Below, piece after piece: positions 35,247 through 43,539 of a stretch of DNA of 64,000 nucleotides (positions are counted from its first letter, which is position 1; the number at the start of each line of letters is the position of its first letter). Made by a program: the position numbers and the translations under genes. The stretch comes from Hyphococcus sp. (GTDB taxonomy: Bacteria; Pseudomonadota; Alphaproteobacteria; Caulobacterales; Parvularculaceae). The DNA lies in contig JAJFGB010000009.1 in NCBI GenBank assembly GCA_021776335.1, positions 496,001 through 560,000 of the forward strand. The letters run 5' to 3'. The notes beneath the pieces are model-generated. The model saw nothing but the letters and a program-made list of their open reading frames with translations, did no database searches and was not told the DNA's origin.

Positions 35247-35764
35247 ATCATAAGCAGCGCACGCAAACCGGCCTCACGCTTATTGAGCTGCTGATTGTGA
35301 TGTTGATTATTGCGCTCACTGCAAGTGTCGTCGCGTTAAATGCGCCGCCGCCAGCGGGTAAGGCGCGCGTGGCCGCAGATCGGCTTGCAGCACGTATCCA
35401 ATTCGCCTCTGAGCAAGCCGTGATGACAAACGCATTGATTGGACTTGAATTGACGCCCGCGAGATACAGGTTTTTTCACTATGAACGCGGGGAGTGGCTG
35501 CCGGTAAATGCGGGGCGATTGCGGGATGGAAGTTTTCCAGCCGATGTCGCTATCGTGTTTGAGCTGCCTGAATCTACACGCCGAAATGAACCGCCCGAAA
35601 AAGGCGATGCTGTTGAGTCAATTCCGTCGCCGAATGTATTTTTTTCTCCGACCGGCGAAACAACGTCAGTTGCGGTCGATTTTCGCGCTCGACGCTCTCA
35701 TGTGTCTTTGTTGCTGGATCATGCTGGCGGTTTGAAGGTGGTTCGCCATGATGATCGCACCTAG
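35231..35764 (+). CDS. gspH: Minor pseudopilin GspH
   Basis: 177 residues. Prepilin signature TG/LTLIELLIVMLIIALTASVVAL with Glu+5. The mature domain is beta-rich and contains ARIQFASEQAVMTNALIGLEL, typical of GspH/FimT proteins. The only available start is TTG at 35231, inside the end of gspG, so translation is probably coupled. The residue after the Gly is Leu rather than Phe. It follows gspG and precedes gspI as in the standard operon. Confidence 0.88.
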   Translation: MDRRLNHKQRTQTGLTLIELLIVMLIIALTASVVALNAPPPAGKARVAADRLAARIQFASEQAVMTNALIGLELTPARYRFFHYERGEWLPVNAGRLRDGSFPADVAIVFELPESTRRNEPPEKGDAVESIPSPNVFFSPTGETTSVAVDFRARRSHVSLLLDHAGGLKVVRHDDRT

Positions 35765-36131
35765 ACAGCGTGGCATCACCCTCGTCGAAACACTGGTGGC
35801 GCTTGCTATCATGGGCTTGGTGACGACAACAATACTCGCATTGGTCGGACAGAACGCGCGGTTCACAGCGTCCGCCCAGGACAGGACCTATGCTTCAATC
35901 GCAGCAGATAATCTGATGGTGCGGGCGATGGCGCTTTCGGGGCCGGTCGATATTGGTGAAGAGATCGGTGAAGTGGAGATTGACGCCCGTCAATGGCGTT
36001 ACCGTCAAACGATCACCGAAACTGGCGTGTCAGATATTGTTCGAATCGACATTCAGATCCTTGCAGACGAAAAGGACAGTGCCGCCGCGCATGTCATTGC
36101 CCGTGCAATTACGCTGCGGAAGGCGAATTGA
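35748..36131 (+). CDS. gspI: Minor pseudopilin GspI
   Basis: 127 residues. N-terminus MMIAPRQRG/ITLVETLVALAIMGLV with a typical leader, Glu+5 and a hydrophobic helix. The rest contains the GspI pattern ASIAADNLMVRAMAL and RQWRYRQTITETG. With GspJ and GspK it forms the pseudopilus tip. It overlaps gspH by 17 bp and its stop overlaps the gspJ start (TGATG). Confidence 0.9.
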   Translation: MMIAPRQRGITLVETLVALAIMGLVTTTILALVGQNARFTASAQDRTYASIAADNLMVRAMALSGPVDIGEEIGEVEIDARQWRYRQTITETGVSDIVRIDIQILADEKDSAAAHVIARAITLRKAN

Positions 36132-36784
36132 TGAGGTCGCAATTGCAAAAGGGGGTAACGCTTCCGGAAGTGCTGGTGTCGCTGTTGATTTTTGCACTCA
36201 TCGCATCGGCGAGCGTTTACGCCTTGCGTCTGGGTGTGGACTCCCGCGATCAGTTGGGGGCCGCAGATGATCGGCTTAAAAAACTTCAGATAGCGCGAAG
36301 CTTAATCAAGGAAGATTTGGCCCAGACCGTTGCGCGGCCAGTACGAAACGAATTTGGTGAGCTGACGCCCGTGCCGTTTGCTGGTGGCCAGGTCTCATTC
36401 GCCAGCCGCGCCGAAGACGATGAGAAAATTCTGATGTCCTTTACCCGTGGAGGCTGGCTTAACCCGCGAGCGGCTGCGCCGCGCAGCGCTCTTCAGCACG
36501 TGGACTACGTCTTTCGGAGGGGCGCCGTCGTTCGGCGCGCGCGGATTTACCTTGATGAAGCCCCAAAAGCTGAGTTGGTGGAGCGGGTGTTGTTTGACGA
36601 CCTTGAAGATGCACATGCGCAATTTTTGGTTGGCGAGTTTCGCGGTGAACTTAATTGGGGGGACGCGTGGCCGACTTCAAACGCGGCCGTGGGCTTGCCG
36701 CGCGCCATTGCGCTTGTGCTTGATCGGGAAGACGCGGCGCCTTTGAGGCAGTTGTTCTGGATCGGTGAGTTGGGCGTAAAATGA
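36131..36784 (+). CDS. gspJ: Minor pseudopilin GspJ
   Basis: 217 residues from the ATG at 36131, which shares a base with the gspI stop. The frame is open further upstream, but the extra residues are Cys-rich nonsense overlapping gspI; the prepilin leader MRSQLQKG/VTLPEVLVSLLIFALIA decides the start. Glu+5 is present. The mature part contains SLIKEDLAQTVARPVRNEFGE and the GspJ-like LQHVDYVFRRGAVVRR. Tip component of the pseudopilus. Confidence 0.9.
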   Translation: MRSQLQKGVTLPEVLVSLLIFALIASASVYALRLGVDSRDQLGAADDRLKKLQIARSLIKEDLAQTVARPVRNEFGELTPVPFAGGQVSFASRAEDDEKILMSFTRGGWLNPRAAAPRSALQHVDYVFRRGAVVRRARIYLDEAPKAELVERVLFDDLEDAHAQFLVGEFRGELNWGDAWPTSNAAVGLPRAIALVLDREDAAPLRQLFWIGELGVK

Positions 36785-37791
36785 CTATAGTGGGAACCGA
36801 TAAAGATGGTAATGGCGAGCAGCGCGGCGCGGCGCTGCTGGTTGTTTTACTGCTCGTGGCGACTCTCGCTTTCATCGCGTTGTCAATTACCGAGCGCACG
36901 GCGCTCGCTGCTTCGCGATCGGTCAATGCTCGCATTCACGATGAAAGCATATGGCTGGCTTTCGGTGCAGAAACTCTGGCCGTTGCGGCGCTGGAGTCCA
37001 TCTGGAAAGTTAGTAATGGAAAAATGTCCCTTGACGATCCGTGGGCGTCTGAACCGCTGAGCGTCCCGTTTGATGATGTCAGCGGCGCGAGGCTGTTTTT
37101 TGTCGACGCGACAGCTTGCTTCAATGTGAATAGCCTTGCAACTGATGCCGGTGGCGCCTCTGCGGGAGCAGTTTCCCCCGCCATTGAAGAGTTTTCGTTC
37201 TTAGCACGAAACCTTGGGTTTTCGGTCCTTGACGGAGAGCGCCTCGGCAGTGTTATCGCTGATTGGGTTGACAATGACACGAGCCGGCTCCCGCAGGGCG
37301 CCGAAGACGACTATTATTCATTGCTGCCGTCCCCTTATCGAACGGGCAATCAAAATATTGCGTCGATTTCAGAATTACGCGCGATGAAAGGTTTTTCACG
37401 TGACGTCTACAGGACCCTTAGGCCGTATCTTTGTGCGTTGCCTGATGCACAGGCCTCTTCGATAAATGTCAATATGTTGAACGAACGCCATGCGCCAATA
37501 TTGGCGGCGCTTTTAGGTGAGAATGTCACGGTTACGCAGGCGCGGGATTTAATCACCGCCCGGCCGCCCGGAGGATATGCCAATACGGATGCCTTTATTA
37601 ATGCGCCAGCCATAAAATCACTTGAGCTGGATACCACGCCCGCCGGGCGCATAGCCGTGACGTCCAAATATATCGAGGCACGAGCAGAGATTGTTTATGA
37701 TACTGCGATAACTGAACTAAACGCGATTATCGCCTTTGACGAAAGCGGTAAGGCTGCAGTTCTGGCGCGGCGCTTTGGAGCGGAAGAGTGA
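36781..37791 (+). CDS. gspK: Pseudopilin GspK
   Basis: 336 residues, the large tip pseudopilin. N-terminus EQRG/AALLVVLLLVATLAFIALS: prepilin-type leader and hydrophobic helix, but, as is normal in GspK, the conserved Glu+5 is absent. The alpha domain contains FNVNSLA, LGSVIADWVDNDTSRLPQGAEDDYY (typical D-W-x-D region) and two SAM-like helix-turn stretches. ISELRAMKGFSRDVYRTLRPYLCALP is diagnostic. The start overlaps gspJ by four bases and the stop overlaps gspL. Confidence 0.92.
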   Translation: MTIVGTDKDGNGEQRGAALLVVLLLVATLAFIALSITERTALAASRSVNARIHDESIWLAFGAETLAVAALESIWKVSNGKMSLDDPWASEPLSVPFDDVSGARLFFVDATACFNVNSLATDAGGASAGAVSPAIEEFSFLARNLGFSVLDGERLGSVIADWVDNDTSRLPQGAEDDYYSLLPSPYRTGNQNIASISELRAMKGFSRDVYRTLRPYLCALPDAQASSINVNMLNERHAPILAALLGENVTVTQARDLITARPPGGYANTDAFINAPAIKSLELDTTPAGRIAVTSKYIEARAEIVYDTAITELNAIIAFDESGKAAVLARRFGAEE

Positions 37792-38987
37792 GCGAGACCT
37801 TAATTCTCCTTTTAGGACAAACACCGGAAGATCCGGTGCGTTGGGCCTTTATGGCGAATGGCGCCATTCAAAAGGCAGATATCGCGGAAACTGCCGATGA
37901 GCTTGCCGCTATCGCTGGACGTGCGGCGAGGGGGTATGTGGCTGCGATCCTTCCCGGTGAGCAAGCGGCGATGCGGTCAATGACAGCACCGCCAAAAGCG
38001 CCGACGAAGTTTCGTGCGGCTGCAGCATATCTTATTGAAGATGAGCTGGCGGAGGGATTGGAGACACTGCACATTGCAGTGATACGCCGTGACAATGGCG
38101 CCGGGACGGCGCTCGCCGTCAAAAAATCTCTGATCGAGAACTGGATTGTAGCACTAGCAGAGGCTGGTCTCTCGCCAGATTTGATGACCGCCGATTTTGC
38201 CCTGTTGCCCCTGCGGATCGGTAGGTCGGTTGTGGTTTATGAGCCTTCCCGGATAACCGGCGCGGCTGGATTACAGGGATTTGCCGGTGAACGGCCCATT
38301 ACTGACGGCTTGGTCAAACAGTTGGTGTCGGGCGAGGATAGTGAAGAAACACTCGCATTTGGCAACGCAGACAAAGACCGGCCAAACTTGCCTGGCCTGT
38401 CTGTTGATTGGCGTGGTGGATCGGATGAGGCATCGCTATTTTGTCTTTACACAGAGGGTATTCAATCAGGCGGAGCTCCAAACCTTCGCCAGGGCGAGTA
38501 TCGAAAGCGCCGCGATTGGCATGGCGCGCTCAATGTGTGGCGCCGGGCTGCTGTGCTGGCTGCTGCCAGCATTGTTTTGCTGGCGGGTGTCGTGGTCGCC
38601 GACGGCGCGCGTCTGACGCGTCTTGCGGAAAAACTCAATCAAGAAACACTTGCGCTCCACCAGTCCGCTTTTCCAGGTCAGGCGAATACTGACCCCCGTG
38701 GTCACGCAAGGACAATTTTGGCATCGGAATCAAGCGCGCCAGCATTTCTGTTCCTGGCGACGCAATTTGCCGAAAGCCTTGAGGAAAATGGTCAGATCCA
38801 GGTTGATCGTATCCGCTACAATGCGGCGCGCGGCGAGTTTTCCATCAGCTTGCGATTCTCCAATATTGATGACCTTGAAAATCTGAAAAAATTACTTGCG
38901 GGCCGCGGCGTTGTCGCCGCGGAAGCGGGGGGCGTGCGCCGATCAGGTGTATTATATGTTGGTGAGTTGCGAGTGAGTACGTCATGA
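37788..38987 (+). CDS. gspL: Type II secretion protein GspL
   Basis: 399 residues with a GTG start overlapping gspK. The cytoplasmic actin-like domain (about 1-245) includes FRAAAAYLIEDELAEGLETLHIAV and contacts GspE. One membrane helix (AAVLAAASIVLLAGVVVADGA, about 257-277) leads to the periplasmic ferredoxin-like domain (IRYNAARGEFSISLRFSNIDDLENLKKLL). The layout and length match GspL. It is followed by gspM with a four-base overlap. Confidence 0.9.
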   Translation: MSETLILLLGQTPEDPVRWAFMANGAIQKADIAETADELAAIAGRAARGYVAAILPGEQAAMRSMTAPPKAPTKFRAAAAYLIEDELAEGLETLHIAVIRRDNGAGTALAVKKSLIENWIVALAEAGLSPDLMTADFALLPLRIGRSVVVYEPSRITGAAGLQGFAGERPITDGLVKQLVSGEDSEETLAFGNADKDRPNLPGLSVDWRGGSDEASLFCLYTEGIQSGGAPNLRQGEYRKRRDWHGALNVWRRAAVLAAASIVLLAGVVVADGARLTRLAEKLNQETLALHQSAFPGQANTDPRGHARTILASESSAPAFLFLATQFAESLEENGQIQVDRIRYNAARGEFSISLRFSNIDDLENLKKLLAGRGVVAAEAGGVRRSGVLYVGELRVSTS

Positions 38988-39457
38988 GCGCATGGTGGTC
39001 AGGACTGACGCGGCGAGAGCGGCTTCTCGTGACAGCGGCATGTGTTCTTGCGGGCGTTCTCGGCTTGTCGATGTTTGTGGTCAGGCCTTTGACGCAATGG
39101 CGTGCGGATGCGGCGAGTAATGCGGATCGGGCGCGCGACAGTTATGAGATGGTATTGTCGGCGGCGGCGCTTGCTGGGCGGTCGGCTGCGCCGGCCCCGG
39201 CTCCTCAAGGCACAGTCCCATTACGCCAGGCAATTACGGTGTCGGCAGCTGACGCTGATATCCAATTAATTCGTATTGGGGCGGAAACGAACGGGCAAAT
39301 TGAAACCCAGCCGGATATGGTGAGCGGAGATCGATTGTTCCAATGGTTTGCGGTCCTGGAAGGCAATTATGGCGTCACTGTGAGCTTCGCTGACATCAAC
39401 AGCGGCGCTGATGGCGCTGTTAATGCGCAGGTGTTAGTTTTTGAACGATCGCAATGA
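38984..39457 (+). CDS. gspM: Type II secretion protein GspM
   Basis: 157 residues. A short cytoplasmic N-terminus (WWSGLTRRERLLV) precedes a single membrane helix (TAACVLAGVLGLSMFVVRPL), then a periplasmic ferredoxin-like domain ending AQVLVFERS. Partner of GspL in the inner-membrane platform. Start overlaps gspL by four bases (ATGA). It ends the tightly overlapping part of the operon; no gspN follows. Confidence 0.88.
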   Translation: MSAWWSGLTRRERLLVTAACVLAGVLGLSMFVVRPLTQWRADAASNADRARDSYEMVLSAAALAGRSAAPAPAPQGTVPLRQAITVSAADADIQLIRIGAETNGQIETQPDMVSGDRLFQWFAVLEGNYGVTVSFADINSGADGAVNAQVLVFERSQ

Positions 39458-39536
39458 AGCAATGGATTGTTCAAATATGTGCAGCACAGCGCGCAGTGCT
39501 TGAAAAGCAGCTTAGTTATTATCGAGGAGCGGGATC

Positions 39537-40037
39537 ATGAAAGCGATGCGGACAGCGATTGGGGCCTTGATCGTGGCGCTGGGCGGGTGCGAAACTTTGT
39601 CGGGGCAAAGCAGCGCCCCTGCCGAGACTGGGTTAGAAGATCAAGGCGTCATGACGCTGGCTGAGGGCGACCAAACTCTGGGTGCGCTCCAGCAGGCGAG
39701 TATCCCGGACAAATCATGTGGCATGATTCTCTGGACGCTCGAAGCGCAGCGGCCGTCAGCCATCTTTCGTTTTGTTGTTGGGGATGGCGGAGAAGTTGTT
39801 CTCGGCGGTCATACGGTTTCATTGACACGTGTTGATTATGACGGCGCCAGCGGTTTCGGTGTTTTTGAAAATCAGCAGTTTCGGAACGAGGATGGCGTCG
39901 AAGTGGAAATAGTCAGTCGCTTTGGCCTTGGTTTTGACGGCGGCGCTTATATTGAGCGCGGCCTCATCAAGGTGCGTGACGCATCCGGCTGGAGTATCGT
40001 TGCGCCAGCGGCCGGTATTGCCGGGTGCCGTTCTTAG
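39537..40037 (+). CDS. Hypothetical lipoprotein after the gsp operon
   Basis: 166 residues with a lipoprotein leader: MKAMRTAIGALIVALGGC, lipobox Cys at 18. The mature domain is beta-rich with two cysteines (DKSCGMILW and IAGCRS) at opposite ends that may form a disulfide. No family recognised. The spacing of 79 bp after gspM, with its own GGAG/GAGCGGG ribosome site, leaves open whether it is part of the operon. A pilotin-like or T2SS-associated role would be speculative, because GspD shows no clear S-domain. Confidence 0.65.
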   Translation: MKAMRTAIGALIVALGGCETLSGQSSAPAETGLEDQGVMTLAEGDQTLGALQQASIPDKSCGMILWTLEAQRPSAIFRFVVGDGGEVVLGGHTVSLTRVDYDGASGFGVFENQQFRNEDGVEVEIVSRFGLGFDGGAYIERGLIKVRDASGWSIVAPAAGIAGCRS

Positions 40038-40058
40038 CGAGAGTTAGTGGGGCGAGAG

Positions 40059-40853
40059 TTAGTGGGCGCCGCCCAGCTGTTGTAATATAATTGCAATCGT
40101 GCCGATCGCGACGCCAAGTCCGGCGATCTCGTAGCCGCGGCCATTGGGGGTTTGGGCCGCATGGGGCCCGAGATGTACAATCAAGACATAGATGAGGGCG
40201 CCGGCGGCGGCGGCAAGCATAGAAGCGAGCGGCAAGCCGCCCAACAATCCAAGAAGATAATAGGCGCCGAGCGTGCCCGCGACGGTCGTCACCGCGGCGG
40301 CAAAAAACGCGAGCACCATCGCCTTGAAGCGGCCGAGACCGGCTTCAATCAGGAGCAGAAAAGCGATCACCCCTTCGGGAAACTCATGGAACAATAAACC
40401 GCCCGTCGAAAGCCAGCCAGTGAACGGATCCTCTTGAAAAGAGGCCGAATAGATGACGCCGTCCAGCAACGAATGAGCGGCAAGTGCGATAATAGAGGCG
40501 TAGCCAAAGGTCAGCGCTGCGCCGTCCGGGCGCCGCCTGAAAGCGACTTGCACGGCCATGCCCACGAGCACCATGACAGCAAATCCGACGGCGACCCAGC
40601 CCATCGCCCTCTTCGCATGATCGAGTGCTGTTTTTGAATCATCCAGCACGCGCTCGGGATCGTTCATCGCCTCCGGGATCAGGTGAAACATCACCGCGAC
40701 GGTCAGCAAGCCCACTGCAAATGCTGAGAAATATGCGCTATTGCGCTGTGCCCACGCGCCGAAGACGGTCATCACTATGATGCCGCTGGTGCTGATCGCA
40801 GCGGCGAACAGGCTTGCAGTCAGCCCAAAAAATATTTCCTGGTCCCCAAACAA
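40059..40853 (-). CDS. ZIP family metal transporter
   Basis: 264 residues with about 8 membrane helices. The metal-binding helices are clear: AAHSLLDGVIYS (helix 4, His-Ser...Asp) and LLFHEFPEGVIAFLL (helix 5, HEFPEG), the signature of ZIP zinc/iron-type uptake proteins. ZIP proteins move zinc or other divalent metals into the cytoplasm. The gene diverges from a CDF exporter gene over 261 bp, an arrangement suggesting opposed control of metal levels. Confidence 0.9.
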   Translation of the reverse strand: MFGDQEIFFGLTASLFAAAISTSGIIVMTVFGAWAQRNSAYFSAFAVGLLTVAVMFHLIPEAMNDPERVLDDSKTALDHAKRAMGWVAVGFAVMVLVGMAVQVAFRRRPDGAALTFGYASIIALAAHSLLDGVIYSASFQEDPFTGWLSTGGLLFHEFPEGVIAFLLLIEAGLGRFKAMVLAFFAAAVTTVAGTLGAYYLLGLLGGLPLASMLAAAAGALIYVLIVHLGPHAAQTPNGRGYEIAGLGVAIGTIAIILQQLGGAH

Positions 40854-40904
40854 CCGGCATTCCCCTCGTGGCCGCCACCCCCGCCCGGCAAGCGCGGTCT
40901 TCGG

Positions 40905-40940
40905 CTATCCCAGATAGGATAGCAATGAAAATGTTATCAC
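40905..40940. promoter_or_regulatory. Possible operator between ZIP and CDF genes
   Basis: A dyad CTATCC-cagata-GGATAG occupies 40905-40922; next to it GAAAATGTTATCA (40927-40939) resembles half of a Zur site (GAAATGTTAT). No complete Zur palindrome was found. The rest of the 261-bp intergenic region (40854-41114) shows no gene. Confidence 0.25.
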
Positions 40941-41114
40941 GTCACTATTATTCCGTTCATAATCCGAGCAAGGCGCGCCGAGGCTAGCTAAATAGTTGAA
41001 ATTCCCGTGACATGGCGCCTCCGGTCCTTGCCCTCGCGTCACGAGACGGATTAGTGTCCGGCCTCTGTTTGATCGCCTAAGCGTAAGAGAAAATCAGAAC
41101 AGACTGGCAGGCGT

Positions 41115-42107
41115 ATGGTTGATTGCGACCATCAACATGAACAAACGCATAAAATGACAACCAACCGCCTTCTTTGGGCACTGGGCGTTATTTCTGTGTT
41201 TATGGTCGTGGAAGTGGTCGGCGGGGTCATCTCCGGATCGCTTGCGTTGCTGGCTGACGCCGCACATATGCTGACGGACGCACTGGCGCTGGCCCTGGCG
41301 GTCAGCGCTCAATTTTTAGCGGCCCGCCCGCCGGATAATCGCCTGCATTTTGGCTATCGCCGCGCGCAGGTGCTTGCGGCATTCGTGAACGGCATCTTTC
41401 TGGCGTTCCTGCTGTTTTGGATTGTTTCAGAAGCGGTGCAGCGTTTCGTTAACCCCGTTGAAGTCGATGCACCGTTGATGCTTGGGGTGGCCATTGTGGG
41501 GTTGCTCGCCAATGTGGTTGCATTTTTTATTCTGCATCGGCCCAATGAACGCAACGTCAATATGCGTGGCGCCATGCTGCATGTCGTTGGCGACCTCCTT
41601 GGCTCAGTTGCAGCGATTGTAGCGGCGATTGTGATCAGCATGACAGGGTGGCTGCAGATCGATCCGATTTTGTCGATCCTTGTTGCCGTGTTAATCGGCG
41701 TATCGGCGATCCGCCTTGTGCGCGAGACCGGCTTTATTCTGCTGGAGGGCGCTCCCGAAAGTATCAACGTCGTGGAGCTTGCTGCAGGCATCATCGATGC
41801 GTCGCCGATGATCAGGGAAGTTCATCATATCCAGATTTCACAGATCACGCCGGATCAGCCGCGACTGACCATGCACGCCTGCGTCGAAAACGCCGCCGAT
41901 GCGGCGTCGGCGCTTGAAGCAGCTAAAGAATTTCTCGACCGGAAATATAAGATCCGGAATTCGACTATTCAGGTTGAGGTCGGTGAAGAATGCCCCGATC
42001 GCGCCTTTATGGATGAAGCGCAACGGGCGCCAGCGGCAAACAGTAATCAGTCCGTGACGAATGATGCGCCGGCTGGCGGCGCAGCGGTGCTGGCGACGCC
42101 GGATTGA
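41115..42107 (+). CDS. Cation diffusion facilitator (CDF) family metal exporter
   Basis: 330 residues. A His-rich N-terminus (CDHQHEQTHK) is followed by six membrane helices; LLADAAHMLTD (helix 2, HxxxD) and LHVVGDLLGSVAAI (helix 5, HxxxD) are the zinc-binding pairs of the CzcD/ZitB group. The cytoplasmic C-terminal domain (IREVHHIQISQITPDQPRLTMHACVEN) is the dimerising, regulatory part. It exports zinc or a similar divalent metal using the proton gradient. It is divergent from the ZIP importer gene. The last 30 residues are Ala/Asn-rich and not conserved. Confidence 0.92.
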   Translation: MVDCDHQHEQTHKMTTNRLLWALGVISVFMVVEVVGGVISGSLALLADAAHMLTDALALALAVSAQFLAARPPDNRLHFGYRRAQVLAAFVNGIFLAFLLFWIVSEAVQRFVNPVEVDAPLMLGVAIVGLLANVVAFFILHRPNERNVNMRGAMLHVVGDLLGSVAAIVAAIVISMTGWLQIDPILSILVAVLIGVSAIRLVRETGFILLEGAPESINVVELAAGIIDASPMIREVHHIQISQITPDQPRLTMHACVENAADAASALEAAKEFLDRKYKIRNSTIQVEVGEECPDRAFMDEAQRAPAANSNQSVTNDAPAGGAAVLATPD

Positions 42108-42128
42108 GTGTTGCTGGCGAAACTTTCG

Positions 42129-43439
42129 TCACACCGTTTTTGCGCGCATTTTTTGCCGTAACCTCAAATGTCTGAACTTATCCAGCGCATATCCAGGATT
42201 GCGAATAGTTGCAGGCGTCATATTACGCAACGCTGCAATAAGGGCGATGACGATCAGATAGCCATCCCACATTTCCATCGATGTTGACGCGCCGCCGACG
42301 GCGAACACCACCAGCGATATTTGCGCATAAAAGGCGAAATTTGATTTCCATGATCTGCCTTGCGTTTTTTTGCCATCAAGATAGATGCGCCAGGCGGTGA
42401 CAAAAGCGGCCGCAAGAACGCTGAAATACAATAAGAATCCGGCATAGCCGGCGCCGCCTAGGATTTCGAAATAAATGCTGTGGGCGGCCTTCGCGCGCTC
42501 TGCGCGTTTTGGATCAACCGTCTTCGCGATGTCGCGCTGGTAGGAGTTGCGCAGACCCGCGCCGGTGAATGGGTTTTGTTCGGCCAGTTTCATGTTGATG
42601 ACCCAGGCGTCGACGCGCCCCATGAAAGAAGCGTCTTGGGTCGCCTCGCTGATTGTAGTCATGCGATCCGTCCATTTGGCGGGCATGAATGCAATGGTCG
42701 GCACAAGCAATAGCGTGAGACCGGCGAGAATCGACAATTTATGTTTGGCCCGGATCCAGAAAACCCCGCCAAAAGCTGCGAGCGCGAGGAATGCGCCGCG
42801 TGAATGGGTGCCGACAATGGCGATGATCGAAAGGCAAAAGAGGACAAGCAATGCGTGACGTAGCCAGGCGCGCGATGCTTCGCTGCGGAGATACAAAATG
42901 AGCGGCAGGATTGTCGCGACGGCGATGCCGAAATGATTATTATCCTCGAGGATGGTTTGCGGCATTCCCTGCACACGAAATTGACCAAAGGTCACGATCG
43001 TAAAAACAGCGCCCTTGGCTGCAAAAAACCCGATGCTGGCGACGAGCGTCCAGACAAGCGCATTAAAACGTAGTTTGTCGCGCGCCATCTGCGCGCACAA
43101 AACCACAAACAACAGCGTTTTAATAAAGCGGTCGAAATAAATCGCCGAGTGATCGGGGTCGAGCGAAAATGATTGCGAGAGAGTCAGCCAGCCGGCAAAA
43201 GCGATAACCAGGCCGGTGATTTTATCGAGCTTGAATTTCGTGAACTCGGCGGAAACAACATATGATGCGATGGTTACACCCGCGATGACGAGATTTAACG
43301 GGATGCCGTAGACGCCATAGGCGGCCTGATGCGGGGTCATCAGCGTAAACCAAGCCCATGTTAAGAGACCGGCAAATGGATAACGGATCGCCGCCGCCAG
43401 GCAGAATCCGATAAAGCCGAGAAGAATAAGGTCTCGCAT
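42129..43439 (-). CDS. O-antigen ligase-like protein, exosortase-A-associated O-glycosylation ligase type
   Basis: 436 residues, about 11 membrane helices. The N-terminus MRDLILLGFIGFCLAAAIRYPFAG and the WFTLMTPHQAAYG stretch resemble the putative O-glycosylation ligases found beside exosortase-A/PEP-CTERM systems. The Wzy/WaaL-type long periplasmic loop has GVTHSRGAFLALAAF-like (VGTHSRGAFLALAAF) and AEQNPFTGAGLRNSYQRD, with the Arg and acidic residues needed for transfer. No exosortase, PEP-CTERM substrate or other glycan gene is nearby. The gene stands alone, convergent with the CDF gene, so the exact polymer or ligase role stays open. Confidence 0.7.
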   Translation of the reverse strand: MRDLILLGFIGFCLAAAIRYPFAGLLTWAWFTLMTPHQAAYGVYGIPLNLVIAGVTIASYVVSAEFTKFKLDKITGLVIAFAGWLTLSQSFSLDPDHSAIYFDRFIKTLLFVVLCAQMARDKLRFNALVWTLVASIGFFAAKGAVFTIVTFGQFRVQGMPQTILEDNNHFGIAVATILPLILYLRSEASRAWLRHALLVLFCLSIIAIVGTHSRGAFLALAAFGGVFWIRAKHKLSILAGLTLLLVPTIAFMPAKWTDRMTTISEATQDASFMGRVDAWVINMKLAEQNPFTGAGLRNSYQRDIAKTVDPKRAERAKAAHSIYFEILGGAGYAGFLLYFSVLAAAFVTAWRIYLDGKKTQGRSWKSNFAFYAQISLVVFAVGGASTSMEMWDGYLIVIALIAALRNMTPATIRNPGYALDKFRHLRLRQKMRAKTV

Positions 43440-43539
43440 GAGCCTGCCTGTCTGTTGCGGGAAAACAGCGTCCGCAACGTGGTTTATTCAAGGAACAGGC
43501 CGGTTGAGGATTATTGCCCGACGGATCATGCAGAGATGG

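Noticed and set aside
35993-36130. N-terminal extension of the gspJ frame
   Set aside because: It overlaps gspI and is Cys/Arg/His-rich; the prepilin leader requires the start at 36131.
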